The notes under the pieces are model-generated. The model was given only the letters and a program-made list of their open reading frames with translations. It did no database searches and was not told where the DNA came from. The translations under genes and the position numbers were made by a program. Below, in pieces: positions 9,731-19,158 of a stretch of DNA of 64,000 bases. Origin of the DNA: CAZCPB01 sp044223975 (GTDB lineage: Bacteria; Planctomycetota; Phycisphaerae; Phycisphaerales; UBA1924); contig JBGALI010000009.1 of NCBI GenBank assembly GCA_044223975.1, forward strand, positions 1 to 64,000, in the 5' to 3' direction. Numbering within the stretch: position 1 is the stretch's first letter; each line of letters starts with the position of its first letter.

Positions 9731-10765
9731 ATGCTCTCGACGCTTGCCCTGTTGATTGCGGCGCTTATTCAGCCCCCCGCCCAGCCCCCGACCCCGGCTC
9801 CCGCTCCGGCGGCGCAACCGGCGCCCGACCTTGGTGCGATCCGGTTTGGCGTGGCCGAGGCACCGAAGAAAGCCGCGGGCGCGATCCGGCTGGCGACGTA
9901 CAACACCGAAAACCTGTACGACAACAAGGACGACCCGGCGCTCACGGGGCAGTACGAGGACATGAACTCGGTGAAGCCCGAGTCGCAGCTCAAGGGCCTT
10001 GCCGCGGCGATCAAGAGGCTCGATGCCGATGTGCTCTGCCTGGAAGAGATCGAATCCGAGCAGGTGCTGCTGTGGTTCCGCGACACCTATCTCAAGGACC
10101 TGGGGTACTCCTTCGCGCGGTCGATCGATGCGGGCGACCCCCGCGGCATCGAGCAGGCGGTGCTGAGCCGGTTCCCCATCACCGAGTGCCGCAACTGGCC
10201 GGGGCTGGCGCTCAAGGGTGTGCACCCCGACCGCGTCGATGAGCCCGAGGGAACTACGATCAAGTTCCACCGCTCCCCGCTTGAAGTGGTGGTGCGGGTG
10301 CCTGAGGCGGTGACCAAGGGCAAGCCCTACGACCTGACGCTGCTGGTGGTCCACCAGAAGTCGGGCCGCGCCAGCGGCTACTGGCGCGAGGCCGAGGCAG
10401 AGAAGACGGTGGAACTGGTCGGGACGATCGAGAAGGAGCACCCCGGCGCGAACATCGCGGTGCTGGGTGATTTCAATGCCGCTCCCAACGACGCCCCCCT
10501 CAAGACCTTCGTTGGCGGCGGACTGATCGACCCGTTCGCGATCGGCGGCAAGGAGCCGGGCCCGACGCACGAGTCCGGGCGGGCGATCGACCACCTCTTG
10601 GTCAACGCCAATCTGAAGGCGGAGTTGGTCCCGACATCGTGGTTCGTGCTGGGCGTGCCGGCGCGGCCGGCGGGGGTGGATTGGCGTACACACCCGGCGC
10701 CCGAGGGGTACGCATCAGACCACTACCCCGTAGCGGTCGACCTGGTGCCGGTTGAGGCGAAGTAG
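9731..10765 (+). CDS. Secreted endonuclease/exonuclease/phosphatase (EEP) family protein
   Basis: Metal-dependent phosphohydrolase of the DNase I-like fold; the substrate (DNA, RNA, phospholipid or phosphate ester) cannot be assigned. An N-terminal hydrophobic stretch and a Pro/Ala-rich linker indicate export. The catalytic core shows LATYNTENLYD (metal-binding Asn), LCLEEIES (Glu), GDFNAAPND (Asp/Asn) and ASDHYPVAVDL (Asp-His), all in the right order. ATG at 9731 is preferred over the one at 9722 because AGGAG at 9717-9721 sits 9 bases before it. The gene stands alone on the plus strand, divergent from ispH across the heptamer array. Confidence 0.85.
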   Translation: MLSTLALLIAALIQPPAQPPTPAPAPAAQPAPDLGAIRFGVAEAPKKAAGAIRLATYNTENLYDNKDDPALTGQYEDMNSVKPESQLKGLAAAIKRLDADVLCLEEIESEQVLLWFRDTYLKDLGYSFARSIDAGDPRGIEQAVLSRFPITECRNWPGLALKGVHPDRVDEPEGTTIKFHRSPLEVVVRVPEAVTKGKPYDLTLLVVHQKSGRASGYWREAEAEKTVELVGTIEKEHPGANIAVLGDFNAAPNDAPLKTFVGGGLIDPFAIGGKEPGPTHESGRAIDHLLVNANLKAELVPTSWFVLGVPARPAGVDWRTHPAPEGYASDHYPVAVDLVPVEAK

Positions 10766-11015
10766 GGCGGTGGCACCGGTTCAGGAAGGCCTTGTCCCCC
10801 GATTGGGGTACAACCCCCGGAAGTGGGGCCGAAGGCTCCGTGGACCGGTAAAGCTTGCGTGAAACCGGGTATACGGACGTCCAATTGACAGTTTGCCGTG
10901 GGTTGGAGCGGCTAAACTTGTCCGAACGGGGCAGTCGTCCCGGGGATCTGGTATTCTGAAGTGCCCCGGGCCTTGGAAGGCCCGGCTGACTGTGGGAAGC
11001 CATTCGGAGCGCCGC
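10766..11015. other. Spacer with a leader hairpin before the pilin-like gene
   Basis: No gene seen. A perfect 7-bp stem with a 6-base loop (CCGGGCC, loop TTGGAA, GGCCCGG; 10966-10985) lies about 30 bases before the start of the pilin-like gene. TTGACA is visible at 10885-10890, but I find no convincing -10 at a normal distance, so I do not call a promoter. Confidence 0.35.
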
Positions 11016-12119
11016 ATGGACCGCCTGTTCTCTAGCCAGACTGATCGCCCCTGTAGCCGCCGCCCCGGGTTCACCCTGATCGAGCTGCTGGTGGTCATCG
11101 CGGTGATTGCGCTTTTGATCAGTATTTTGCTGCCGTCGTTGGGAGAGGCCAGAAAGCTGGCGCGCAAACTGGTGTGTTCGTCGCAGCTCAAGCAGCTGGC
11201 AACGGGGCTGCACGGGTATTTCAACGACAACAAGGATTGGCTTCCCGGGTCGCCGACCACGAGCGGACGTCAAGCGCACGTTGACAAGAAGTACAACGGC
11301 ATTGCGATGCAGAGCTACGACTGGATGGGACCACTCCTCCATTCCATGGGGAATGCAGGGCCCGGCGCCGGGGTCGATCCGAGCTCGCTCCAGGAGAGTG
11401 ACAGGGCGGAACGGTTCAACTGGTACCGCAACGGCGTGAAATACCTCACCTGCACCGAAAACAACATCCAGGCTGTCGGGTATCCCAGTTCGACACAGAC
11501 GTGGACGTCCGGGCGTATGTTGTCGTACGCCATGTCCACCCAATTCACGTCAACCGAGGAATCGGCCGCGAACGGCGGAACGGGCGATCGCAGGCCCGAC
11601 ATTGATCGTCGCGGTCACAAGCCCAATTTCAATCGCATCGGCACACCGAGCATGAAGGTTGCGTTCTACGACTCGGCGCGGTACTCGGTGCTGAGCGCGC
11701 CGCCGCCGAACGACAAGCCGCCGGATTACGATCCCAGCATCGACGGCGCGTACGGCGGAGCATTCGGAGACACGGGACCCTGGTACTCGCAGAATGCGTC
11801 ACTGCTGCGCACGATCGCCCCCGGGGAAGGGCTTTCCAGCGTGTTCCCTTCCAGCATCGATCCGAGGCGTTGGGCGTTCCGTCACGGCACCCAGACGGGC
11901 ACCGGCAAGCGAACATCGCTCGGCGGATCGGGGTACCTTTGCATGGGGTATCTCGCGTTCTTTGATTCGCACGTCGAAATGAAGAATGACGGGGACGCGA
12001 CCAACCCAGATTACTGGTTCCCCACCGGCACGAAAATCAAGAACCTTTCCACCTGGGTGTACACGAAGACCAAGTGGCCTGAGAAGACGGGCAAGCCGGC
12101 TGAGTACATCGTTCCGTGA
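11016..12119 (+). CDS. Type IV pilin-like protein with prepilin N-terminal methylation signal
   Basis: A 367-residue protein with a short basic leader and the class III signal RRPGFTLIELLVVIAVIALLISILLPSL, given here only as its key parts GFTLIELL and the hydrophobic helix that follows (residues about 18-45). The prepilin peptidase would cut before Phe. After the helix comes an ARKLARKLVCSSQLKQLATGLHGY segment typical of the large planctomycete pseudopilin families, and the C-terminus has a GYLAFFDSHVEMK string similar to the H-x9-DG terminus. Such proteins are thought to be surface or secretion-system pseudopilins, exact role unknown. ATG at 11016 follows GGAG by 6 bases; the open upstream extension has no pilin features. 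A small membrane protein gene follows 34 bases later. Confidence 0.85.
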   Translation: MDRLFSSQTDRPCSRRPGFTLIELLVVIAVIALLISILLPSLGEARKLARKLVCSSQLKQLATGLHGYFNDNKDWLPGSPTTSGRQAHVDKKYNGIAMQSYDWMGPLLHSMGNAGPGAGVDPSSLQESDRAERFNWYRNGVKYLTCTENNIQAVGYPSSTQTWTSGRMLSYAMSTQFTSTEESAANGGTGDRRPDIDRRGHKPNFNRIGTPSMKVAFYDSARYSVLSAPPPNDKPPDYDPSIDGAYGGAFGDTGPWYSQNASLLRTIAPGEGLSSVFPSSIDPRRWAFRHGTQTGTGKRTSLGGSGYLCMGYLAFFDSHVEMKNDGDATNPDYWFPTGTKIKNLSTWVYTKTKWPEKTGKPAEYIVP

Positions 12120-12153
12120 GATGCGGTAGGACGCCTCGGAGTCAAGCGGCGCG

Positions 12154-12606
12154 ATGGAATTCCTGAAAAGCGCGAATGCGAGGAAGTCGGCATCGATCGC
12201 CTTGGTGGTGGTCTCCGTGCTGGTGCTCGGGTATGTGATTGCCCGGCACACGGTGCTTGCGGAGCCGTCCTTGGAGAAGCTCTCGCGCCAGCGCGCGATG
12301 ATCGATTCCAAGACGTTGAAGGCGTATCCGAGCGCCAATGTACCTGATGGGTCGAGTTACCCTTGGAAGAACCCGGATACCGGCGAGAACACGCTGTATC
12401 CCGCCGAGTTCTGCTTCTGGACCAAGGACGGCAAGGCCAAGCTTGAACCGACCTACGTCCTGCTCAACGAGCTGGTGGGAAAGCCCGGCAAGACGGCATG
12501 CCCCGAATGCGGGCGCACGGTGGTTGCACACAACCCCATGCCCCCGCAGGATCTTCTCGTGGAAGCGGCGAGACTGGCTGGCAAGCTCCAGGAAGAGCCG
12601 AAGTAG
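12154..12606 (+). CDS. Hypothetical single-span membrane protein with a CxxC pair
   Basis: A 150-residue protein I do not recognise. One transmembrane helix lies at about residues 13-29 after a short basic N-terminus, followed by an outward-facing domain ending in TACPECGRTVV, a half zinc-ribbon, then a helical tail. It follows the pilin-like gene by 34 bases on the same strand and is probably co-transcribed, so a role with that surface protein is plausible but unproven. The GGAG-like upstream site is about 12 bases from the ATG, longer than ideal. Confidence 0.6.
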   Translation: MEFLKSANARKSASIALVVVSVLVLGYVIARHTVLAEPSLEKLSRQRAMIDSKTLKAYPSANVPDGSSYPWKNPDTGENTLYPAEFCFWTKDGKAKLEPTYVLLNELVGKPGKTACPECGRTVVAHNPMPPQDLLVEAARLAGKLQEEPK

Positions 12607-12720
12607 TTGGGAGCCGGGGCCGGAGTGCTCGGGGCTCGATCGATGGCTCGGCACTCGGCAAGCGTGCCTTGATTCTCTGAAATTCGACGTACCATCCCGC
12701 TCCCCTCCCAGGAGCGTGCG

Positions 12721-14157
12721 ATGAATCTCCCCGCCGTCTTTGAGTTCCTCTCCCAGAACGAGCAGGCCTCGATCGATCGGTTGATCGAATGGCTGCGCAT
12801 CCCCAGCGTCTCGACCGACCCGGCGTACAAGGGCCAGTGCCGGCGTGCCGCGGAGTGGGCGGCTGACCGGCTGCGCGAGTGCGGGCTGGATGCCGAGGCG
12901 GTGCCGACCGCCAACGCGGCCAAGGGGACCGAGGGGCACCCGATCGTGCTGGCGCACTGCCCCGGCGCGCCCGACTACAAGGGCCCGCACGTCTTGTTCT
13001 ACGGGCACTACGACGTGCAGCCGGTCGACCCGCTGGAACTGTGGGAATCGCCGCCGTTCGAGCCGGTGGTGCGCGATGCCAAGAAGGGCGAGCCGGGCGG
13101 GCGACGGATCGTGGCCCGCGGCGCGGTCGACGACAAGGGACAGGTGCTGACGTTCATCGAAGCGCTGCGGGCCTGGAAGGAGACGGGCGGGGAGGTGGGC
13201 GGGGGCGTGAAGTTCACCGTCATGCTCGAGGGCGAGGAAGAGTCGGGCTCGGTGCACCTCGAGCAGTTCGTGCTCGATCACAAGAAGCAGCTGGGCGCGT
13301 GCGACTTCTGCCTGATCTCCGACACCGGGATGGCCGGGCGCGGCAAGCCGGCGATCACCTACGGCGTCCGCGGCATCGCGTACACCGAGGTGGTGCTGCA
13401 CGGCTCGAACCAGGACCTGCACTCGGGGCTGTGGGGCGGGCGCTGCCCCAACCCGATCACCGAGCTCACGCGCGTGCTGGCGCAGCTCCACGACCAGAAG
13501 CGGCGCGTCACGCTTCCGGGGTTCTACAAGGACGTGGTGCCGATCTCGAAGAAGGAGCGCGACAACTGGAAGAAGCTGAAATTCAACCAGAAGGAAGCGC
13601 TCAGGCAGATCGGATTGCCCGCCGCGGCAGACATCGGCGAGGCGGGGTTCACGTCGGTCGAGCGCGAGTGGGGGCGTCCGACGGCGGAGATCAACGGGAT
13701 CATCGGCGGCTACACGGGCAAGGGTGCCAAGACCGTGATCGCCAGCCACGCCAGCGCGAAGGTGAGCTTCCGCCTGGTGGCGAACCAGGACCCGGCGAAG
13801 GTGACCAAGGCGTTCTTCAAGTGGTGCAAGGACCGGACGCCGCCGGGGTGCCGGTGGGAGTTCATCGATCACCACGGCGGGTTCGGCGTGACGGTGCCGG
13901 TCGATTCGCCGTACCTGGAAGCCGCGAGCGGGGCGATCAAGGACGCGACGGGAAAATCGCCGGCGTTGATCAAGAGCGGCGGGTCGATCCCGGTGGCGGG
14001 GATGCTCAAGGACAAGCTGAAGCTGGACACGATCTTCATGGGCTTCGGGCTCGACGACGACCGGGTGCATTCGCCCAACGAGAAGTTCGAGCTCGACTGC
14101 TTCCGGATCGGGTGCCGAAGCCACGCGGCCTTGATCCAGCGGCTGCGTTCGATGTGA
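12721..14157 (+). CDS. M20-family dipeptidase/metallopeptidase
   Basis: Zinc peptidase of 478 residues of the M20 (ArgE/DapE/CPG2/carnosinase) clan, probably cytoplasmic. Metal and catalytic motifs occur in order: LFYGHYDVQP (His and the Asp two residues on), GAVDDKGQ (bridging Asp), EGEEESGS (catalytic Glu pair) and SDTGMAGRG (Asp), with the dimerisation-domain string DLHSGLWGG and a late HSPNEKF His. This layout fits the dipeptidase branch often annotated as dipeptidase or acylase. AGGAG at 12710-12714 is 6 bases from the ATG. No neighbour suggests a specific substrate. Confidence 0.9.
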   Translation: MNLPAVFEFLSQNEQASIDRLIEWLRIPSVSTDPAYKGQCRRAAEWAADRLRECGLDAEAVPTANAAKGTEGHPIVLAHCPGAPDYKGPHVLFYGHYDVQPVDPLELWESPPFEPVVRDAKKGEPGGRRIVARGAVDDKGQVLTFIEALRAWKETGGEVGGGVKFTVMLEGEEESGSVHLEQFVLDHKKQLGACDFCLISDTGMAGRGKPAITYGVRGIAYTEVVLHGSNQDLHSGLWGGRCPNPITELTRVLAQLHDQKRRVTLPGFYKDVVPISKKERDNWKKLKFNQKEALRQIGLPAAADIGEAGFTSVEREWGRPTAEINGIIGGYTGKGAKTVIASHASAKVSFRLVANQDPAKVTKAFFKWCKDRTPPGCRWEFIDHHGGFGVTVPVDSPYLEAASGAIKDATGKSPALIKSGGSIPVAGMLKDKLKLDTIFMGFGLDDDRVHSPNEKFELDCFRIGCRSHAALIQRLRSM

Positions 14158-14163
14158 AGAGGG

Positions 14164-14607
14164 TTCACCGCAGAGGCACAGAGGCACAGAGGCACTGAGA
14201 AGAGCAGCGGAAGAAGAAGGAAGCCGGGGGAAGGGAGACCAATCCCGGTTCAAACGGTGCGAGTTCCCCCCTCCCAGAGGGAGGGGGGTCAGGGGGTGGG
14301 TTTGGTTTGCCGAGTCGAGCGTTGAACGTGCTTGACGGCGTGCCAGTTCCGCGGCCAAGACCCCATGCTCCGTGATTTCATGAACTACACCGAACATGAA
14401 TGGGGTAGCGTGTTGCACGCATACCGCTTCCGAATCGCACGCTCGCAACCCACCCCCCCGGCCCCCCTCCCTCGGGGAGGGGGAGTCGTGGGCGCGAGTT
14501 TCGCCGCGGTCTGTTCGAAATGGCGTCAAAGCGAAGCGAGGGATTTGGAGGCTGTGAAATGCCCCAACTCTGGCGCCTTCTCTGTGCCTCTGTGTCTCTG
14601 TGGTGAA
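14164..14607. mobile_element. 444-bp non-coding element of nested inverted repeats (MITE-like)
   Basis: The ends are imperfect 29-bp inverted repeats (14164-14192 and 14579-14607, three mismatches), themselves built of AGAGGCAC-type short repeats. Inside lies a second inverted pair of about 38 bp, C/G-rich (14265-14302 and 14447-14485, a few mismatches). In the centre is a third, ACCCCAT at about 14360 against ATGGGGT at about 14400. No credible gene is inside. It lies between the M20 peptidase and a convergent small gene. When translated, its ends give strings like TTETQRHRE and SVPLCLCGE, which I recall from conceptual translations of repeats in many bacterial genomes. Confidence 0.7.
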
Positions 14608-14620
14608 TCCCGCCTTCGAC

Positions 14621-14890
14621 CTAGGCCGCCTTCTTGGCGGGCTCATCGACGGGTACGGCGATGATGACCTCGCTCGCCTTCATCGCCTGCTTGCGGCGCT
14701 CGTAGTCGGCGCGCATGGCTTCGACCTTGATCTTCAGGTCGTGGACGTTGGTCTGGTTGCGGACCTGGCAGGCGATGGCGTAGAGCACCCCGATCGCTGA
14801 CGCGGCGGCGATAGCCAGGAAGAAGTAGAGACCGGGGGGGGGAGGGTCGAACACGCCTGCTTGATCGACCGCTGAACCCGCGGGCTTCAA
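14621..14890 (-). CDS. Small membrane protein with C-terminal coiled coil
   Basis: A hypothetical protein of 89 residues. One transmembrane helix lies at about residues 21-41 (LYFFLAIAAASAIGVLYAIA), followed by a charged helical segment (DLKIKVEAMRADYERRKQAMK) that could form a coiled coil. The only plausible start is TTG at 14890; no ATG is available in frame and the ribosome site is weak. It is divergent from the large membrane protein gene, with about 57 bases between starts. Function unknown. Confidence 0.5.
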   Translation of the reverse strand: MKPAGSAVDQAGVFDPPPPGLYFFLAIAAASAIGVLYAIACQVRNQTNVHDLKIKVEAMRADYERRKQAMKASEVIIAVPVDEPAKKAA

Positions 14891-14949
14891 TCCGAGTAAA
14901 CTCTTGGGATGATCGGACGTCGTACAGGCCCGAAGGGGGACCCTGCGTG

Positions 14950-17445
14950 ATGTATCGGGCTGCGAAGGTCCGAGGAGTGATGCGTGCGTGCGCCCTGGGC
15001 GTCATCGTCGCGCTCGCCGCTCTGTCGCCGGCGCCGGTGCACGCCTACCAGCCGCCCGACCAGGGCGCGGCAGCGCTCGCGGGCGAGGTGCAGCTCGACG
15101 TGGACCAGTTCGGCGTGGGCGGCGTGGTGCGCCCCGGAGACTGGTGCGGCGTGCGCGTGCGCGTGACCGACACGGCGCCCAAGCAGCGCGAGATCGTGAT
15201 CCAGGTCAGCGTGCCCGATGCCGACTCGGACCACGTGCTGGTGCAGCGCGAGATCACGACCAACCCGGGCGTGCCGCAGGGGACGTGGATGTACCTGCGC
15301 CTGCCGGCGATGTTCCGGCCCGGGGATGCGTTCAATGTGTCGGCGTACGAGGCGGTCGAGACGCCGGGCGCGGGGCTCAAGCCGGGGCGCCTGCTTGGGA
15401 CCAACCGCCTGATCTCCAAGCAGGTGGTCGAGCCGACGACGGGTGTTATGGCCGTGGTCGGGCCCAAGGACTTCGGGCTAAGGCGGTACTCGGCCCGGTC
15501 GCAGGGCGGGAGCGCGTCGTATCCGCCGTTCGGCCATGAAGTGACGGAAATCCTTTCGGGACTGACGCCGGAGAAATTGCCCGACCGCTGGATGGGGTAC
15601 GCGCCGTTCGAGATCGTCGTGTGGGGACAGGGCAACCCGGGCGAGTTGCGAGCCGAGCGTGCCGCGGCGCTTAAGGAATGGGTGCGGCGCGGCGGGCACC
15701 TGGTGATCGTGCTGCCGGCGGTGGGAGAGAACTGGACCAACCCGCAGGCGTCGGAGCTGTACGAGCTGATGCCGGCGGTCAACGTCACGCGGCGTGAGGG
15801 CGTGGACCTGAGCGAGTATCGCCCGCTGATCACGTTCAACACGGCGGCTCCGCTGCCGCAGGGCTCGGTGGTGTACCAGTTCACGCGGCCCGCGGCCGTC
15901 GCAGCGGCGGACGCGATGCTGATCATGACGGGAACGAAGGGAGATTGCGTTGTGGCGCGCCGGCTGTACGGCGCGGGGACCGTGACGCTGGTGGGGATCG
16001 ACCTGAACAACCGCTCGCTGGCAGAGCTTGAGATGCTCGAGCCGGGGGTGTTCTGGAACCGCGTGCTGGGGCGGCGCGGGATTCTTCCGACCGATGCGCA
16101 GTTCAAGGGACCGCAGCTGAAGGGCGAAGCGCCGGCACGCGGCGGCGATGTCGACTTTGATACGGAAATCGTCGGGCTGATCTCGCAGCAGGGCGACGCC
16201 GCGACGGGCGTGCTGCTGGGGCTGGTGGTGTTCGTCGGGTACTGGTTGGTGGCGGGGCCGCTGAGCTTTGCGCTGCTCAAGAAGCGAGGCTGGATCAGGC
16301 ACAGCTGGATCGGGTTCGTCGGCGCGGGAGTGGCGTTCACGGCGATCGCGTGGGGCGGGTCGACGCTGATCCGACCGCGGAAGATCTCGGCAGACCACGT
16401 GACGATCATGGACCACGTCTTCGGGCAGCCCGTCGACCGGGCCCGGGCGTGGCTGAGCGTGCTGATTCCCTGGTACGGGACGGCGACGATCGCGGTGGGC
16501 GACGAGAAGGCGGGCGCGGACCGCGGCGATTTCACGAACATGATCACGGCGTGGGACCCGCCGACGGCGACGGGGCAGGTCGGCTCGTTCCCCGATGCCC
16601 GCGGGTACGTGGTGGATGCGCGGTCGCCCTCGAAGCTGACGATCCCGGTGCGGTCGACGGTGAAGCAGATCCAGGTGGACTGGGCGGGCGGGCCGGTGTG
16701 GAAGATGCCGTTCCCGGTGATCGGGCCGGACGGGAACCCGGAGAAGCTGACGGCGGCGGAGGGTGTGCGCGAGATCGGCGACTCCTGGGCCAAGGGCTCG
16801 CTCACGCACGACCTTCCCGGGACGCTCAAGGATGTGGTGATCGTCGTGGTGCCGCGCCAGCTTGCGCTGAACAGGAGTAGCGTGACGTTCTCGAGCATGA
16901 ACTCCAACGCGCAGGCGTTCACGGCGGACGAATGGGCTGCCGGCGAGGTGTTGGACCTGGCCGTTGTGACCCGGAAGCAGAACAACAACGATCCCTCGGC
17001 AGCCGAGTATTTCAAAAAGCTTCGGGAACGCATGAGCGTGACCGACGATTTTCAGCAAAACGTCGGCCCCAAGAAGAAGGTCGAGCCGGTGGATGCGATC
17101 AAGCGGCTGGCGGGCGGGGCGTTCTACAGCCAACTCGAGCCGCCGAGCACCACCGAGGGCGGGCTGGGGCGCGGAGCGCCTGTGGCCCGGCGCCGTCTTA
17201 CGCACACTTGGGACCTGGGCCGCTGGTTCAGCCAGCCGTGCATCATCATCGTGGGTCGGCTGGGCGACGACAAGAAGCCGTGCCCGTGCCCGATCCCGCT
17301 GACGGTGAACGGTGAAAAGCTCCCGACGAGCGGCACGACCATCCTGCGGTGGATCTACCCTCTGCCCGACAACCCGCCGGACCCGACGCCCAAGAACGCG
17401 GGCGGTGCGGAGTCAAAGCCCGACGACAACGCGGGCGGGGGCTGA
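14950..17445 (+). CDS. Large exported/membrane protein, probable partner of the adjacent ABC ATPase
   Basis: About 831 residues. A signal peptide (basic MYRAAKVRGVMR, hydrophobic core, cut near VHA-YQP) is followed by a long periplasmic region containing an IVVWGQGNPGELRAERAAALKEWVRRGGHLVIVLP segment (key part KEWVRRGGHLVIVLP), like the DUF4350/glutamine-amidotransferase-like domains of planctomycete membrane proteins. Two transmembrane helices follow at about residues 420-490 (VLLGLVVFVGYWLVAGPLSF and IGFVGAGVAFTAIAWGG), then a second soluble domain and a Pro/Gly-rich tail. ATG at 14950 (or GTG at 14947) follows AAGGGGGA by 9 bases. The ABC ATPase starts 44 bases downstream. No enzyme motif is recognised. 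Confidence 0.65.
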   Translation: MYRAAKVRGVMRACALGVIVALAALSPAPVHAYQPPDQGAAALAGEVQLDVDQFGVGGVVRPGDWCGVRVRVTDTAPKQREIVIQVSVPDADSDHVLVQREITTNPGVPQGTWMYLRLPAMFRPGDAFNVSAYEAVETPGAGLKPGRLLGTNRLISKQVVEPTTGVMAVVGPKDFGLRRYSARSQGGSASYPPFGHEVTEILSGLTPEKLPDRWMGYAPFEIVVWGQGNPGELRAERAAALKEWVRRGGHLVIVLPAVGENWTNPQASELYELMPAVNVTRREGVDLSEYRPLITFNTAAPLPQGSVVYQFTRPAAVAAADAMLIMTGTKGDCVVARRLYGAGTVTLVGIDLNNRSLAELEMLEPGVFWNRVLGRRGILPTDAQFKGPQLKGEAPARGGDVDFDTEIVGLISQQGDAATGVLLGLVVFVGYWLVAGPLSFALLKKRGWIRHSWIGFVGAGVAFTAIAWGGSTLIRPRKISADHVTIMDHVFGQPVDRARAWLSVLIPWYGTATIAVGDEKAGADRGDFTNMITAWDPPTATGQVGSFPDARGYVVDARSPSKLTIPVRSTVKQIQVDWAGGPVWKMPFPVIGPDGNPEKLTAAEGVREIGDSWAKGSLTHDLPGTLKDVVIVVVPRQLALNRSSVTFSSMNSNAQAFTADEWAAGEVLDLAVVTRKQNNNDPSAAEYFKKLRERMSVTDDFQQNVGPKKKVEPVDAIKRLAGGAFYSQLEPPSTTEGGLGRGAPVARRRLTHTWDLGRWFSQPCIIIVGRLGDDKKPCPCPIPLTVNGEKLPTSGTTILRWIYPLPDNPPDPTPKNAGGAESKPDDNAGGG

Positions 17446-17489
17446 GCAGCGCCGGCCGGGGCGCTCCGGCACGACCAGGAGAACGCGCC

Positions 17490-18482
<993 letters not shown>

Positions 18483-18491
18483 TCGGCCTCG

Positions 18492-19013
18492 TCACGATGT
18501 GCTGACCGCATCGGAATTGTCGGCGCCGCACTCGGGGCAGACCCGGGAAGGGATGCCGCGGAGGTCGTAGCCGCACGCGCGGCAGGCGCCCTCGAGGAGC
18601 ATGTTCATCTGCGCCCGCGTGACGCCGAAGAACCCCGGTTCACCAACGTGCGGCCGCAGCAGTCTGGTGGCGTGCCGGTTGAAGCTGAAAAGAATGAAGA
18701 GGTTGATCACGGGGATGAGCATGAACAGCCCGGCAACGGCGCCGGAGAGGACGTTCGAGCCCGAGGCGACGGCCAGGCGGACGGTAAAGGTCGTGCACAC
18801 GAGCCAGATGATGATCTGGAGCACCCAAACGGCGGCCCACAGGGTGCCCGGGGGCACGAGCGAAAAGGCGCCCAAGGCCACCGAGACGCCGTAGAGGATC
18901 CACAGCGCGGCGATGGAGAGGATGAGGGCCCGCTGCGACCGTGCAACGGTGACCAGGTCGACGGGCCGGGTGTCCACCGTGGTCGTCTTGTGGGGAGGGT
19001 CGCCCTCGCTCAT
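18492..19013 (-). CDS. Membrane protein with C-terminal zinc ribbon (CGYDLRG type)
   Basis: A 173-residue protein with about four hydrophobic helices and a cytoplasmic C-terminal zinc ribbon, CRACGYDLRGIPSRVCPECG, carrying two CxxC pairs. The CGYDLRG...CPEC ribbon is, as I remember it, widespread on uncharacterised planctomycete membrane proteins. Function is unknown. ATG at 19013 (MSEGDPP) is preferred; an upstream extension would run through the promoter region of the divergent peptidase gene and lacks family features. It converges on the ABC ATPase with a 9-base gap. Confidence 0.65.
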   Translation of the reverse strand: MSEGDPPHKTTTVDTRPVDLVTVARSQRALILSIAALWILYGVSVALGAFSLVPPGTLWAAVWVLQIIIWLVCTTFTVRLAVASGSNVLSGAVAGLFMLIPVINLFILFSFNRHATRLLRPHVGEPGFFGVTRAQMNMLLEGACRACGYDLRGIPSRVCPECGADNSDAVSTS

Positions 19014-19039
19014 CGCGTGCCTGTCTCGCGTGCCGAATG

Positions 19040-19052
19040 GTACGATTCGTAC
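19040..19052. promoter_or_regulatory. Palindrome between divergent genes, candidate operator
   Basis: GTACGA-T-TCGTAC, a perfect 6-bp-arm palindrome, lies 27 bases upstream of the zinc-ribbon protein start and about 107 bases upstream of the peptidase start, in their shared 145-bp promoter region. That position would suit a repressor, but the protein that binds is unknown. Confidence 0.3.
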
Positions 19053-19158
19053 TAATTGGCTGCCGGGGCACGGCCCCCGGGCGCATCCGGAAGTGTTTAG
19101 AATAGGTGCGACCCGCCCTGATTCGTTGACGCCCCGAACCCTCAAGGAGAAGACCCGG

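Noticed and set aside
10885..10920. TTGACA at 10885 as the promoter of the pilin-like gene
   Set aside because: No acceptable -10 hexamer occurs 16-19 bases downstream, so it is left uncalled.
12142..14646. An 834-codon open frame on the minus strand
   Set aside because: It lies opposite the M20 peptidase and the inverted-repeat element; its composition is His/Arg/Leu-biased and it has no domain. It is an antisense shadow of GC-rich coding DNA.
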